Assembly: GCF_003730135.1 (NCBI RefSeq)
Contig: NZ_RJVO01000004.1
Coordinates: 124,001-188,000 of the forward strand
Reading direction: 5' to 3'
Source of the DNA: Stagnimonas aquatica
GTDB lineage: Bacteria; Pseudomonadota; Gammaproteobacteria; Nevskiales; Nevskiaceae
DNA: 64,000 nt
The first letter of the stretch is position 1. Every line of letters starts with the position of its first letter. Below the pieces are notes generated by a model that was not told the origin of the DNA, searched no databases, and saw only the letters and a list, made by a program, of their open reading frames with translations. This document shows, in pieces, positions 1 to 12,787 of the stretch. A program made the position numbers and the translations under genes.

Positions 1-254
1 TCAATATCGGGCTTGGCGACAACCGCTTCAGCAAAGGCGGGGAAGGCACGCAGTTGTTTGGTGGCATGGCCGTCTTCGTGCACCCGCAGGTTTCGCTGAT
101 CGCCGACTACAACGGTATCGAGCTGAACGGTGGTGTTTCCTGGGTTCCGTTCAGGCGCTGGCCGCTGACGATCAACCTCGGGGCCATCAACCTGACCGAG
201 AACACCGCAGGCACTGAGTTCTCTGGCGGCGTTGGTTACTCCTTTAGATTCTGA
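1..254 (+). CDS. C-terminal part of an outer-membrane beta-barrel protein (partial)
   Basis: The reading frame is open from the left edge (frame beginning at base 3) to a stop at 252-254, so only the last ~83 residues are visible. They show alternating polar and hydrophobic stretches rich in Gly and aromatic residues, and the chain ends in GVGYSFRF. A terminal Phe preceded by alternating aromatics is the usual BAM-recognition signature of outer-membrane beta-barrels. The family cannot be named from this fragment. It lies 31 bases upstream of the next gene on the same strand and may share its transcript. Confidence 0.55.
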   Translation, partial: NIGLGDNRFSKGGEGTQLFGGMAVFVHPQVSLIADYNGIELNGGVSWVPFRRWPLTINLGAINLTENTAGTEFSGGVGYSFRF

Positions 255-285
255 TCCTCTCTTCGCACCACGGAAGACCCAAGTC

Positions 286-756
286 ATGCGCACACTGCTG
301 ATCGCGATTGCCGCCTTGTTGAGTTTCACGGCGATGGCTGGAAACAGACCCCCGGTCAGTCTGCGTAGCGGGCCTGGTGGCTCCCTGGTGGCTTCTTCCG
401 GCCAGTCGGAGGCAGTCTTCGGCGCCAGCGGCGGGCAGACTGCGGCGGGGGAGGCCTTCTACACCTCGTTGACCGAGAACCCCAAGTTTTCCAGTGAGGG
501 TGGCAACGTCGATCAGAACGGCAAGGCCACCATCGATGTCGAGAACGGCGATGAAAAGTACGTGCTCAGCGTCGAGCCCGACGGTTCCGCGAGCCTGGAA
601 GAGAAGGCGGCGCCGGTGCTTGGCACGGGCATCAGTTGCGCCACCAGCAACCCAGGCCTGCCACTGATCGTCGGCATGGCGCTGTTTTACCTGCTCCGCC
701 GCCTGCTGCGGCGGGGTGGCTGGCGGGCCCAGGCATCGGCCTCTTCCAGCCAGTAG
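286..756 (+). CDS. Small exported protein with a Cys-helix-Arg C-terminal sorting-like tail (JDVT-CTERM-like)
   Basis: This 156-residue protein starts with a signal peptide (residues 1-18, MRTLLIAIAALLSFTAMA). Its low-complexity Gly/Ser-rich middle (about 20-105) has no recognised fold. The C-terminus has GTGISC (113-118), a short hydrophobic helix (about 125-137) and an Arg cluster RRLLRR (138-143), then about 13 extra residues. Cys, transmembrane helix and basic end form the architecture of C-terminal sorting signals cleaved by CPBP-type proteases, such as MYXO-CTERM or JDVT-CTERM. The 3' end overlaps the next gene, which encodes exactly such a protease. Assignment to JDVT-CTERM is inferred from that partnership. 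The Met at 286 was chosen over the longer frame because the signal peptide begins there. Confidence 0.6.
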   Translation: MRTLLIAIAALLSFTAMAGNRPPVSLRSGPGGSLVASSGQSEAVFGASGGQTAAGEAFYTSLTENPKFSSEGGNVDQNGKATIDVENGDEKYVLSVEPDGSASLEEKAAPVLGTGISCATSNPGLPLIVGMALFYLLRRLLRRGGWRAQASASSSQ

Positions 757-1202
757 TCGCGCGTCTGCGGTACGACGCGCCGCTGCGCGACCGGCTTTTT
801 CTTGCCGCGCTGGCGGCTGCCCTTCCTGCCTGTGCGCTGCTGGCCTGGGTGCGAACTGGCACCCTGACCTGGCATTGGCAGTCGCCGGATCTGAAAACCG
901 TCCTGCTGGTGTTGATCTTTCACCCACTGGTGGAGGAACTCGCGTTCCGTGGCGCCATCCAGGAGGCGCTCCTGCGACGGCTGCCGGTGGGCTTCGGACC
1001 GCTGAGCTTCGCCAACCTAGTTACCAGTCTGCTGTTCGCGGCGATGCACCTTGGTTCGCGGGCAGCCTGGCTCGCCATCGCCACTTTCATACCCTCGCTG
1101 GTTTTCGGCTACTTCCGCGAGCGGCATGGCTCTCTGCTTTCGCCCATCGTCCTGCACATGGTCTACAACGGCATGGCGCTGTTGCTTTTGCCCCTACCCT
1201 GA
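636..1202 (+). CDS. CPBP-family glutamic intramembrane protease, MrtJ-like
   Basis: This polytopic membrane protein has the three CPBP (Abi/CAAX-protease) motifs: EELAFRG with the paired glutamates and Arg, a helix ending FAAMHL with the first conserved His, and HMVYNG (HxxxN). Such enzymes cleave within or next to the membrane. The short single-domain form beside a CTERM-like protein fits the JDVT-CTERM processing protease MrtJ. The start is uncertain: the frame opens at TTG 636, and the Pro-rich first ~28 residues overlap the upstream gene out of frame, so translation may begin later (for example near 720). The overlap of about 120 bases suggests translational coupling with its probable substrate. 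The gene converges on the PAP2-like gene. Confidence 0.65.
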   Translation: MRHQQPRPATDRRHGAVLPAPPPAAAGWLAGPGIGLFQPVVARLRYDAPLRDRLFLAALAAALPACALLAWVRTGTLTWHWQSPDLKTVLLVLIFHPLVEELAFRGAIQEALLRRLPVGFGPLSFANLVTSLLFAAMHLGSRAAWLAIATFIPSLVFGYFRERHGSLLSPIVLHMVYNGMALLLLPLP

Positions 1203-1213
1203 GTCAGGGGCGA

Positions 1214-2035
1214 TCAGCCGGCCGCTGGCCAGGTGAAGGGCTGCCAGCCGGCGCGCCAGAGCAGATACAGCGCCAGCACCGTGATCGGATAGATGGCGAT
1301 GACGGCGAGGGCTGTCTGTGGCGGGTTCAGCAAGGCCTGGTCGCGGCGGCCGGCGACTGCCGGAGCGACGATCAGCCGGTCGGTCAGCAGTGCCACCGCC
1401 ACGCCGGCGACGACATCGGCGAAGGCGTGATGGCGAGCCGCCATCGTCGAGTAGCCGATCAGCACCGCCCAGGCGATGGCCACGGCGCCGACGCGCGGCT
1501 GCACCCTGAGCAACAGCAGCGAGGCCATGAAGGCATTCGCCAGGTGCAGCGAGGGGAACAGATTGCGCGGCTGGTCCAGTGCGTAGTTCAGCGCCAGTCC
1601 CCACTCCAGGAAGTGGCTGTCCGGACGGAGATTGGTTGGCCGCTCGATGCCGACCGGGTAGGCCAGGAACACGGCGAAGCAGGTGAACTGGATGACCACG
1701 AAGCTGAGCACCGTCCTGCGAAAGAGGTGCGCGTCGCGGATGTAGAAGACCAGGACGAAGAGGTAGAAGTAGATCGAGACGTAGACCAGCTCCCAGGTCG
1801 GATTGAACGGGATGAGCCGGTCGATCGTTCCTCTCAGGTCCTGCGCCGGCAGTGACAGCGTCAGATGGTTGATCGGGAAATAGGGCAGGAAGGCGCCGAT
1901 GGCGATCAGGGTCATCACCACGCGCTCAAAGGCCGCATCGCCCAGATGTCTGGGCCATGGGCTGCTCAGGATCGGTCGATCTGCCTGGGTCTGTGCCGGT
2001 TTCGGCGCGTCTAGCTCATCAAGGGTCGGTGGCAT
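1214..2035 (-). CDS. PAP2-superfamily membrane protein (phosphatidic acid phosphatase / inositolphosphotransferase type)
   Basis: This 273-residue membrane protein has about six hydrophobic helices. Two catalytic-type motifs of the PAP2 superfamily are visible: NLFPSLHLA (the PSxH motif) and STMAARHHAFADVVAG (the SRxxxxxHxxxD-type motif carrying the catalytic His and Asp). The classical first motif KxxxxxxRP is not obvious; ERPTNLRPD is the closest stretch, as in the PAP2_3 / inositol-phosphorylceramide-synthase-like branch. A role in lipid phosphate hydrolysis or head-group transfer in the cytoplasmic membrane is likely; the substrate is unknown. It is transcribed toward the CPBP protease and stops 12 bases from it. 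Confidence 0.75.
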   Translation of the reverse strand: MPPTLDELDAPKPAQTQADRPILSSPWPRHLGDAAFERVVMTLIAIGAFLPYFPINHLTLSLPAQDLRGTIDRLIPFNPTWELVYVSIYFYLFVLVFYIRDAHLFRRTVLSFVVIQFTCFAVFLAYPVGIERPTNLRPDSHFLEWGLALNYALDQPRNLFPSLHLANAFMASLLLLRVQPRVGAVAIAWAVLIGYSTMAARHHAFADVVAGVAVALLTDRLIVAPAVAGRRDQALLNPPQTALAVIAIYPITVLALYLLWRAGWQPFTWPAAG

Positions 2036-2309
2036 GAATGGCGCTGCTGCTCGGAGGGAGGCGGTCGGTTGGAGTCGGGCCGGGATGACCTGACTGCTGG
2101 CTGGTGACCGCAGCGGCTGATGGTAGGCCGCTTCGGTTTCGAGAATGCCGGTCGCAGACCCCGATCACCGCTCTCGCCACTCGCGGCGTGATTCAGTCCT
2201 GAATCTATGGTCAGAGCATTTTTTACCGGGGTGTGACAGGCATGTTGCCGCTTTTTTTCTGGCACGCTTCTTGAACCCAGCGATCAGTCGTTCACCCAAG
2301 GACAGTGGT

Positions 2310-4562
2310 ATGAAGATAAAGGGATTTTCCGGTATTGCTCTGGCTTTGGCCTGCGTGGCCTGCGGTAGCAGCAGCAAGCCCGAGGTGGACAGCTTGCCAC
2401 CGGACGCCTCGGCGGCGCCGGCCGGCGGCGGAAGTTGCGCCAATGCGCCGGTTCCGCATGTGGCCTCGACCCAGGATCGCTACTCCCTCGCCAACGGCTG
2501 CTTCGTGCTCAAGTCGGTCGCCTCCAAGGCTTACGCGGTGAAGGATGGCAACGGCGGCTATGCCGCGACCGCCGCCGCCGCCGCTGGCGGCGAGCCGCTG
2601 CTGCTGCGCCCGACCGGCCTGGGCAAGTACCTGTTCTACGCCAAGGATCAGAGCTTTCTCGCCGCCACCAGCGCCGAGGCGGTGGGCAGCGTGGATGCTC
2701 CCGAAGAGGCGGTGGTGTGGACCGTGGACAAGACTGCCGACGGCCATTTCAGCATCGTCTCCGAGCAGGAAGGCCAGCCTCTGGCGGCGGACAACAGCGG
2801 CGCCCTGGTGCTGGCCAGTGGCGGCGCGACGGCGTTCGACTTCGAGGCCAGCAGCGGCTGCACGCCCTACCCGGAAATGCCGGTCGGCATCCAGGGGCGC
2901 ACTTTCACGGGGCAGGGCATCGACAAGCCGGTGATCGGCTACGCCGACGCCCATACCCACATGGCGATGGGCAGTGAGCTGTCGGACGGCAGCGGCAACG
3001 TCGGTCCCTCGGCGGCCGGCATTGTCTACGGCCAGATGTTCAACCGCTTTGGTGTGACCGAGGCGCTCGGCAACTGCCAGGCCTTCCACGGCCCCAACGG
3101 CATTCTCGACGCCGAGTGGATCGTTGCCGGCACCGCGCCCGGAACCCACGACACCCAGGGCTGGCCGACCTTCGTGGACTGGCCGAAGGTTCCCAACATC
3201 AGCCACCAGGCGATGTACTACAAATGGGTCGAGCGCTCCTACATCGCCGGCCAGCGGCTGATGGTCAACCTCGGCACCAACATCGAGGCGCTCTGCCAGT
3301 TCGGCTCGCTGACGCTGGGCACCAAGTTCGCCGACTGCAACGACATGAGCATCGGCATCAAGCAGCTCAAGTACGCCTACCAGATGCAGGACTACATCGA
3401 CGCCCAGGAAGGCGGCCCCGGCAAGGGCTGGTATCGCATCGTGCAGTCGCCGGCCGAGGCGCGTCAGGTCATCAACGAGGGCAAGATGGCGGTGGTGCTG
3501 GGTCTGGAGTTCTCCAACATCTTCGGCTGCGGCACCAAGTCCATCGCCGGCATCGGTGAAGTTGCCCAGTGCACCAAGGAGGACATCGACGCCGGCCTCG
3601 AAGAGGTCTACAAGCTCGGCGTCCGTCAGCTCTACCTCTACCACGACATCAACAACGCGCTGGCCGGCACCGGCATCTTCAGCGGCGTGGTGATGGACCT
3701 GCTCGGCTTTCTGCAGACCGGCTCCTTCCGCGACACCTACACCTGCCCGCCGGAAGAGCACCAGTGGTTCGCGCAGGACCGTGGCCTGCCGCATTTCGCC
3801 GACTTCTACATCGCCGGTGCGGTGCAGGAAGCTTCCTTGCCGATCAACACCCCGCTCACCGACTTCCTGCTGGGCATCACCAACGGCATCCTGCCGATCT
3901 ATCCGCCGGGTCGTCAGTGCAACGCCAAGGGCCTGACCGACCTCGGCCGCTACGCCCTGCAGGAGGCGATGAAGAAGAAGATGGTGCTCGACACCGACCA
4001 CGCCTCGATGCTGGTGAAGAACGAGATGATCGACGTCGCCCGCCATCAGACGCCGGTGTATCCGCTGATCTCGGTGCATGGCGGCCACGGCGGCCTGACC
4101 AAGGAAATGGCCAAGGACATCCTCGATCTCGGCGGCATCATCTTCCCCTACAACCCGAACGGCGTGATGGCCAAGTCGGTGTTCGACGAACTCAAGACCA
4201 TGTGGCCGTCGGATCGCCCCCTGGGCATGGGCTATGGCTTCGACGGCAACGGCTTCGGAGGCTATCCCGAGCCGCGTGGCGCCAGCCGGCCGCAGATCAG
4301 CTATCCCTTCAAGCTGTTCGAGGGCCCGGGCTGGGGGCCGCAGTTCGCGGCGGCCGGTATCAAGCCGGTCACGGTGGAAATGCTGACCATCCCCGAGAGC
4401 GGCAAGTCCTGGAACGCGGACGTGGATGGCACGCCGCACTACGGTCTGATGCCCGACATCGTCGAGGAGCTGCGTCTGGAAGGCGGCGAGGAGGCGGTAA
4501 GCGCCTTCTACAACTCCGCCGAGGCCTACATCCAGATGTGGGAGCGGGTCTACAACCGCTAG
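2310..4562 (+). CDS. Exported lipoprotein with M19 (renal dipeptidase)-like amidohydrolase domain
   Basis: The protein of 750 residues starts at ATG 2310 with a lipoprotein signal (ALALACVACGSSS, lipobox Cys near residue 17). Residues ~50-190 look like a beta-trefoil/fascin-like module (CFVLKSVASKAYAVKDGNGG, repeated hydrophobic blocks). The remainder resembles membrane dipeptidase (peptidase M19) and amidohydrolase folds: DAHTHM near the domain start, a central VVLGLEFSNIFGC segment, VLDTDHAS and SVHGGHGG as candidate metal ligands. Activity cannot be assigned; a zinc-dependent hydrolase anchored in the envelope is the best reading. The longer upstream frame lacks a signal peptide and was rejected. 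The gene stands alone, converging on the next minus-strand gene. Confidence 0.65.
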   Translation: MKIKGFSGIALALACVACGSSSKPEVDSLPPDASAAPAGGGSCANAPVPHVASTQDRYSLANGCFVLKSVASKAYAVKDGNGGYAATAAAAAGGEPLLLRPTGLGKYLFYAKDQSFLAATSAEAVGSVDAPEEAVVWTVDKTADGHFSIVSEQEGQPLAADNSGALVLASGGATAFDFEASSGCTPYPEMPVGIQGRTFTGQGIDKPVIGYADAHTHMAMGSELSDGSGNVGPSAAGIVYGQMFNRFGVTEALGNCQAFHGPNGILDAEWIVAGTAPGTHDTQGWPTFVDWPKVPNISHQAMYYKWVERSYIAGQRLMVNLGTNIEALCQFGSLTLGTKFADCNDMSIGIKQLKYAYQMQDYIDAQEGGPGKGWYRIVQSPAEARQVINEGKMAVVLGLEFSNIFGCGTKSIAGIGEVAQCTKEDIDAGLEEVYKLGVRQLYLYHDINNALAGTGIFSGVVMDLLGFLQTGSFRDTYTCPPEEHQWFAQDRGLPHFADFYIAGAVQEASLPINTPLTDFLLGITNGILPIYPPGRQCNAKGLTDLGRYALQEAMKKKMVLDTDHASMLVKNEMIDVARHQTPVYPLISVHGGHGGLTKEMAKDILDLGGIIFPYNPNGVMAKSVFDELKTMWPSDRPLGMGYGFDGNGFGGYPEPRGASRPQISYPFKLFEGPGWGPQFAAAGIKPVTVEMLTIPESGKSWNADVDGTPHYGLMPDIVEELRLEGGEEAVSAFYNSAEAYIQMWERVYNR

Positions 4563-4573
4563 GTTCGTGCGCG

Positions 4574-4596
4574 CCGGGCGGCGCCCTGCCGCCCGG
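4574..4596. terminator. GC-rich hairpin between convergent genes
   Basis: A perfect 9-bp stem (CCGGGCGGC / GCCGCCCGG) with a 5-base loop lies between the stops of two convergent genes. No T-tract follows on either strand, so it may act as a Rho-assisted or bidirectional stop rather than a classical intrinsic terminator. Confidence 0.45.
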
Positions 4597-4598
4597 AC

Positions 4599-6047
4599 TC
4601 AGCGGCTGGTGATCGGCTGCGCCAGGATCCACAGCCCGGCGCCGGTGAACAGCACCATCAGCAGCAGCATGGGAATCTGGCTGAGCGCTGCTTTGCCCCG
4701 GCTCGGGAACAGCCGCAGGGCCTCCAGGTGCGCGAGGTAGACGCTGACGATGTGGCCGAACAGGATCAGCCCGACCTGCACATGCCAGACCAGACCGATG
4801 TCGGGCAGGTAGGGCGCGCGGAACAGGCCGGCGGTGCCGAACAGGTTCCAGCCCCGGCCGAAGGGATCGGACAAGAGACTGACGATCTTCACGCCCTGGG
4901 TGAGGATCAGCGTGTAGTAGTGAGTGATGTTGTAGACCAGCACGATGGGCAGCAGCGACAGCGCGAAGCGCAGCGCCAGGGTGCGCAGCGGCAGGCGGCT
5001 GCCGGTGATCAGTTTCATCAGGCCGATGGCCAGCAGGTAGACCGCCAGATACAGGAACGGCGAGATCAGCAGGCAGAAGCTCTGGAAGGCGAAGTACACC
5101 GGCCGCAGGGTGGGGAAGGCGTAGATCGCCTTGGTGCCGACCCAGGCTTCGAGGATGCCCCAGGGATCGCTCCAGAACAGTTGCAGCCAGGTGCGGGTCG
5201 CCATCAGCCCGTCGAAGGCGGTGGACGAGAGCATGAACAACACGAAGACCAGCAGGCTCCAGCGTTCTGCTGGCTGTTCCAACAGGCCGCTGAACGGCCT
5301 GCGCAGGCGCAGGCGGCCCTGCTCGTAGGCGAACGGCGCCATCTTCGCGATCAGGCGCAGAAACACTGCGAAGAACTCGCCGTAGCGGAACCAGTCGCGC
5401 GCGCCGAAGGCCCAGACGCCGAGCAGGTTCAGCAGGCTGTACACCGAGAGCGTCACCGCCAGCGAAAACGGACGGGTGTGCGCGAACAGCTCGATCCAGA
5501 TGAAGGCCATGTAGAAGGCCAGGGCCGGCCAGTAGGCCAGGCGCCGGGGATAGCGCCAGCGCCCGCGCGTGTAGCCGGGGATCAGCCGGCCCAGGCTCTC
5601 CGCCAGCGTCCGCCAGGGATTGATCGCCGCGTAGAGATCGCCGAACAGCGCGGTGGCATAGGCGTAGGCCAGCACGAACACGATCCAGAAGAAGGTCATG
5701 CTGAAGTTGCGGTAGGGGTCGGCGTTGCCGAAGTAGCCGGTGGCGACCGTCAGCAGCAGGCCGCACAGGGCGATCAGCCGCAGCAGGGGTTTCAAACCGG
5801 ACAGGGCGAGCGGCAGCGTCTTGGGCGCACGCGTGGCGAAGGTCTCCTCCTTCGCGGTCGCGAACCAGGCCACCAGCAGGAACGACAGCAGCAGCGCCGC
5901 CGTCGCGCCGTAGATGTACATCCAGAACGGCACCGGCAGGTTGTAGAGCCGGCCGAAGGAGTGCGCCTGCGCCGCCCCCGGGAGCCCGGCCAGCAGTGCC
6001 AGGGCGAGGGTGGTCGGCGGGCGGCTGGGCCTCATGATCGGGTGCAC
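4599..6047 (-). CDS. Polytopic membrane protein, fenitrothion-hydrolase-like family
   Basis: The 482-residue product has an N-terminal signal-like segment ending AAQAHSFG, then about ten hydrophobic helices spread over the whole length and no soluble domain. The mature start HSFGRLYNLPVPFWMYIYG matches what I recall of proteins annotated as 'fenitrothion hydrolase', a label derived from FedB-type membrane proteins whose biochemical role is poorly established. I therefore claim only a conserved integral membrane protein of unknown function. Two Met codons (6047 and 6035) are possible starts. No gene partners are evident; a 290-base spacer without recognisable features separates it from the metal-efflux operon. 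Confidence 0.6.
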   Translation of the reverse strand: MHPIMRPSRPPTTLALALLAGLPGAAQAHSFGRLYNLPVPFWMYIYGATAALLLSFLLVAWFATAKEETFATRAPKTLPLALSGLKPLLRLIALCGLLLTVATGYFGNADPYRNFSMTFFWIVFVLAYAYATALFGDLYAAINPWRTLAESLGRLIPGYTRGRWRYPRRLAYWPALAFYMAFIWIELFAHTRPFSLAVTLSVYSLLNLLGVWAFGARDWFRYGEFFAVFLRLIAKMAPFAYEQGRLRLRRPFSGLLEQPAERWSLLVFVLFMLSSTAFDGLMATRTWLQLFWSDPWGILEAWVGTKAIYAFPTLRPVYFAFQSFCLLISPFLYLAVYLLAIGLMKLITGSRLPLRTLALRFALSLLPIVLVYNITHYYTLILTQGVKIVSLLSDPFGRGWNLFGTAGLFRAPYLPDIGLVWHVQVGLILFGHIVSVYLAHLEALRLFPSRGKAALSQIPMLLLMVLFTGAGLWILAQPITSR

Positions 6048-6337
6048 CGGTTGCTTAAAGGGTGGACGCGGCCGCAGGCAGGTAGCCGCGCATGCCGGCG
6101 CGTAGTTGATTCTCGCTGATGCCCTCCGCGCCTGTCAGCGCCGGTGTGCTCGCCGGAACAGGCCGGGCGGGGCCGGCAGGTTCGGCGATGCTGGGAAGTC
6201 GGTACCCGTCGCATCCGTCCTGATCGGCGTTCTGGCGTTGATCGCGAGGTTCTGCCGCGCGCTCACCACCGAGCCCACTCAACAATTCGGGCACACCGGC
6301 GCGCGATCTACCGGGCTATGGCCAACGTCCATGCCGT

Positions 6338-8440
6338 TCATGAGTTCGCTCCCTTGTGAGCCAGCAGACGCAAGGCATTGATCACCACGATCAAGGTCGA
6401 GCCCTCGTGGAACAGCACGGCCGCGCCGATGCTCAGCCCGAAGATGGTGGCCGGAATCAGGACCGCAACCACGCCAAGGCTCACCCAGAGGTTCTGCTTG
6501 ATCACCCGGCTGGTCGCGCGCGAGAGCCCGACCGCGAAGGGCAGATGGCGGAGGTCGTCGGCCATCAATGCGACATCGGCGGTTTCCAGCGCGACATCGG
6601 AGCCTGCGGCTCCCATCGCGATGCCGACCGTCGCCTTGGCCATCGCCGGCGCGTCGTTGACACCATCGCCGACCATCGCGACCTTGCCGTGTGCTTCGAT
6701 CAAGCTCTTGATCGCATCGAGCTTCTGCTCCGGCATCAGGTCGCCACGGGCTTCGGTCAGGCCGACCGATTTGGCGACCGATTCCGCCGCTTTCTGGTTG
6801 TCGCCGGAAATCATGACCAACTGCTTCATGCCCAGTTGCCGCAGTTGCTTCATGACCTCACCGGCGGCCGGGCGGGGCGTATCCATGACGCCGATGACGC
6901 CGAGATAGCGAGTGCCACGCCGGACGATCATGGTCGTTCGACCGGAGTCCACCAGTTTCGCGTTGGTCTGAGCGAGGTCTTCGGGGATTGGCGCGTCCTT
7001 CATCTCCGTGAACATCACCGGCTTGCCGATCAGGACCTGTTCGCCACCCAGGTCGGCACGAATACCGCGCCCCGTCATGCTTTCGACCGACCCAAGCGAA
7101 AGCGCCTGAAGCTTGTCCTTCAGGCGCTCCACCGCACCCTCGACCACGGCAGAGGCCAAGGGATGGTCGCTCTGCTTCTCGACGGCGAGCGCGACATTCA
7201 GCAGCTCTTCGAGGGGCACTCCGTCAGCGGGGACGACATCGGTCAGCTTGGGCTTGCCTTCGGTCAGCGTTCCGGTCTTGTCGAAAGCAATTGCCGTGAG
7301 CGTGCCCAGGTTTTCTAGCGGACCACCGCCTTTGACCAGCACGCCGCCGCGCGCGGCGCGCGCCACACCGCTGAGCACGGCGCTGGGGACCGAGATGGCC
7401 AGCGCGCAGGGGCTCGCGGCCACCAGCACCGCCATGGCGCGGTAGAAGCTCGTCGCAAAAGACTCGTCGATGACCACCCAGGCGAGCATCAGGAGCACGA
7501 CCAGCAGCAGCACCGACGGCACGAAGATCCGCTCGAAACGCTCGGTCAGTTTCTGCGTCGGCGAACGCTGTGCCTCGGCCTCGGTGACCATCTTCACCAC
7601 GCGCGCCATCGTCGATTGATCGGAGCGACGAGCCACGCTGACTTCCATCGCGCCGCTGCCGTTGATGGTGCCCGCGAACACCCGGTGCTTCGCCGGCAGC
7701 TTGTCGAAACCGGCCATCGCCGCCGCGACATCCTTCACCGGCTCCTTGTCGACCGGGAGGCTTTCACCCGTTACCGGTGCCTGATTGACGGCGCTGGTGC
7801 CGACCGTCACAACGCCGTCGGCTGGCAGTCGCTCGTTCGGGCGGACCAGGATGATCTCGCCGATCTCCAGCTCAGCGACGGGCACTTCCTTCGTGGTGCC
7901 ATTGCGGCGGACGGTCGCGACCTCGGGCGCCAGCTTCGCCAGCGCCTCAATCGCGCGCCGGGCTCGCCCCATGGCGAAGTGCTCCAGCGAGTGGCCGAGG
8001 CTGAACAGGAACAACAGCAGAGCACCTTCTGCCCAGGCGCCCAGTGTTGCGGCACCGATGGCCGCGACCAGCATGAGCGTGTCGATCTCGAAGCGCTGCG
8101 CGCGGAGATTCTCCAGTGCTTCTCGCGCCGTGTAGAACCCACCGGAGAAATAGGCCGCTACATAGAGGCCTGTCGGCAACCAGCCAGGCCCGATGCTTTG
8201 CTTGGCGAGCAGGTAACCCGCGAGCGTGAGCGCGCCCGTCAGCAGCGCAAAGATCAGCTCGGTCTTCTCGCCGAAGATCCCACCGTCGCCATGCTCGTGT
8301 CTGCCGCCGCCCTTGCTGTCGTTGTGGGCCTGACCGCTTTTCTCATCGTGGGCACCACCCTGGCCGACCTCGCTGCCGGCGTGATCGTGCGGATCGGCTC
8401 GATCAGTACCGGAACCTCTTTGTCCGTGTTGCTTGCTCAT
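6338..8440 (-). CDS. P1B-type heavy-metal ATPase, CzcP-like (Zn/Cd/Co efflux)
   Basis: This 700-residue P-type ATPase starts at ATG 8440 behind a GGGAG ribosome site. The N-terminus is a His/Asp-rich tail (residues 1-55, HDHAG, HEHGD) rather than a Cys-type HMA domain. It has PVTGESLPV in the actuator domain, the membrane metal motif SPC (AASPCALAISVP), the phosphorylation motif AFDKTGTLT, and the hinge GDGVNDAPA. An SPC motif with no N-terminal HMA is typical of P1B-4/CzcP-type pumps, which remove zinc, cadmium or cobalt from the cytoplasm. It is the last gene of the czc operon, 96 bases after czcA, and would supply metal to the periplasm for the RND pump to expel. Metal specificity is inferred. 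Confidence 0.82.
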   Translation of the reverse strand: MSKQHGQRGSGTDRADPHDHAGSEVGQGGAHDEKSGQAHNDSKGGGRHEHGDGGIFGEKTELIFALLTGALTLAGYLLAKQSIGPGWLPTGLYVAAYFSGGFYTAREALENLRAQRFEIDTLMLVAAIGAATLGAWAEGALLLFLFSLGHSLEHFAMGRARRAIEALAKLAPEVATVRRNGTTKEVPVAELEIGEIILVRPNERLPADGVVTVGTSAVNQAPVTGESLPVDKEPVKDVAAAMAGFDKLPAKHRVFAGTINGSGAMEVSVARRSDQSTMARVVKMVTEAEAQRSPTQKLTERFERIFVPSVLLLVVLLMLAWVVIDESFATSFYRAMAVLVAASPCALAISVPSAVLSGVARAARGGVLVKGGGPLENLGTLTAIAFDKTGTLTEGKPKLTDVVPADGVPLEELLNVALAVEKQSDHPLASAVVEGAVERLKDKLQALSLGSVESMTGRGIRADLGGEQVLIGKPVMFTEMKDAPIPEDLAQTNAKLVDSGRTTMIVRRGTRYLGVIGVMDTPRPAAGEVMKQLRQLGMKQLVMISGDNQKAAESVAKSVGLTEARGDLMPEQKLDAIKSLIEAHGKVAMVGDGVNDAPAMAKATVGIAMGAAGSDVALETADVALMADDLRHLPFAVGLSRATSRVIKQNLWVSLGVVAVLIPATIFGLSIGAAVLFHEGSTLIVVINALRLLAHKGANS

Positions 8441-8536
8441 TGCGCTACTCCCTTCACTGCATTTTCGAGCCTTGCCATCGGTTTGAGATGAGCCATGTCC
8501 GTCTCCTTTCCAGGTCAAAGACCCAGGCAGCCAGCC

Positions 8537-12777
<4,241 letters not shown>

Positions 12778-12787
12778 GGGGGTTCCT

